Positions 5,778 through 6,096 of a stretch of 6,096 nucleotides of DNA are shown one piece after another. This stretch comes from Acidimicrobiia bacterium (lineage in GTDB: Bacteria > Actinomycetota > Acidimicrobiia > Acidimicrobiales > Ilumatobacteraceae). A model generated the notes under the pieces. It was not told where the DNA came from and did no database searches. It worked only from the letters and a program-made list of their open reading frames with translations. The translations under genes and the position numbers were made by a program. Position 1 is the first letter of the stretch. The number at the start of each line of letters is the position of its first letter. The DNA is taken from positions 1-6,096 of the forward strand of contig RFMT01000392.1 of assembly GCA_009927565.1 (NCBI GenBank). The letters run 5' to 3'.

Positions 5778-6096
5778 TTACTTCCTAACTGCGATCTTCT
5801 TGTTGGCGACTGTTTTCTTCGGGCCTTTTCGAGTGCGGGCATTTGTGTGCGTGCGCTGCCCACGAACTGGCAAACCTTTGCGATGTCGAGTGCCCTGGTA
5901 CGAGCCGATTTCGATCTTGCGCTTGATGTCGGTCTGAACGTTGCGACGACGATCACCTTCGACGCTCAAATTATTTTCGATATAAATACGAATTTTGTTG
6001 ACCTCTGAGTCGGTGAGATCACGAACTCGAGTATCTGGGTTAATGCCTGTCTCATCACATAGTTTTTTCGCGGTTGTTCGACCGATGCCGAAAATA
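5778..6096 (-). CDS. rpsM: 30S ribosomal protein S13 (uS13), 5' end missing
   Basis: The last 105 residues are present; about 20 N-terminal residues lie beyond the right edge, judging from the normal family length. S13 is in the head of the small subunit and contacts the P-site tRNA and the B1 intersubunit bridges. The visible part begins IFGIGRTTAKKL, the helix-hairpin-helix-like motif near the N-terminus, continues with DLTDSEVNKIRIYIENN and EGDRRRNVQTDIKR, and ends with the family signature GTRHRKGLPVRGQRTHTNAR, then TRKGPKKTVANKK and a basic tail. An apparent TTG start at 5969 is an internal leucine codon in this frame, not a real start. It precedes rpsK by 2 bases. Upstream, rpmJ and infA would be expected, but they are not in the window. 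Confidence 0.98.
   Translation of the reverse strand, partial: IFGIGRTTAKKLCDETGINPDTRVRDLTDSEVNKIRIYIENNLSVEGDRRRNVQTDIKRKIEIGSYQGTRHRKGLPVRGQRTHTNARTRKGPKKTVANKKIAVRK

Noticed and set aside
5778..5969. Separate 63-residue gene starting at 5969
   Set aside because: It is the C-terminal part of S13 in the same frame; the codon at 5969 is TTG for an internal leucine, and the frame is open to the right edge with S13 motifs.

Overview
This is a conserved housekeeping stretch of a bacterial chromosome. Ten genes all lie on the minus strand, so in transcription order they run from right to left: rpsM (5' end cut off by the right edge), rpsK, rpsD, rpoA, rplQ, truA, rplM, rpsI, glmM, and the first 26 codons of glmS (cut off by the left edge). 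I see no mobile element, CRISPR array, tRNA or rRNA, and no convincing plus-strand gene. No stretch of 300 bases lacks a gene; the longest gap is the 126-base truA-rplM spacer.

The gene order and protein features suggest an actinobacterium, probably a non-streptomycete lineage of moderate G+C such as an aquatic member of the Acidimicrobiia. The grounds are the rpsM-rpsK-rpsD-rpoA-rplQ-truA order followed directly by rplM-rpsI-glmM-glmS, the actinobacterial flavour of L17, S13 and RpoA, and a base composition near half G+C by eye. This placement is inference and would need a tree.

Region by region: 3386-6096 is the 3' part of the alpha operon (S13, S11, S4, RNA polymerase alpha, L17), with gaps of 2 to 41 bases. 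truA (2558-3370) follows L17 after 15 bases. The 126-base spacer 2432-2557 is the only spacer with visible structure: a perfect 8-base inverted repeat, a promoter-like pair of hexamers, a GNRA-capped mini-hairpin and a strong ribosome binding site, so it is the best candidate for a separate promoter/leader of the rplM-rpsI pair. A 93-base spacer then leads to glmM, and 27 bases separate glmM from glmS.

Functionally the window joins ribosome assembly (S13, S11, S4, L17, L13, S9), transcription (RpoA), tRNA modification (TruA, pseudouridines 38-40) and the first committed steps of UDP-N-acetylglucosamine and peptidoglycan precursor synthesis (GlmS makes glucosamine-6-phosphate, GlmM converts it to glucosamine-1-phosphate). 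I did not find an undescribed system. The points worth a second look are details: the rplM leader, a cysteine-free S4, a changed residue and extra linker in GlmM, an unusual GlmS N-terminus and an insert in TruA.
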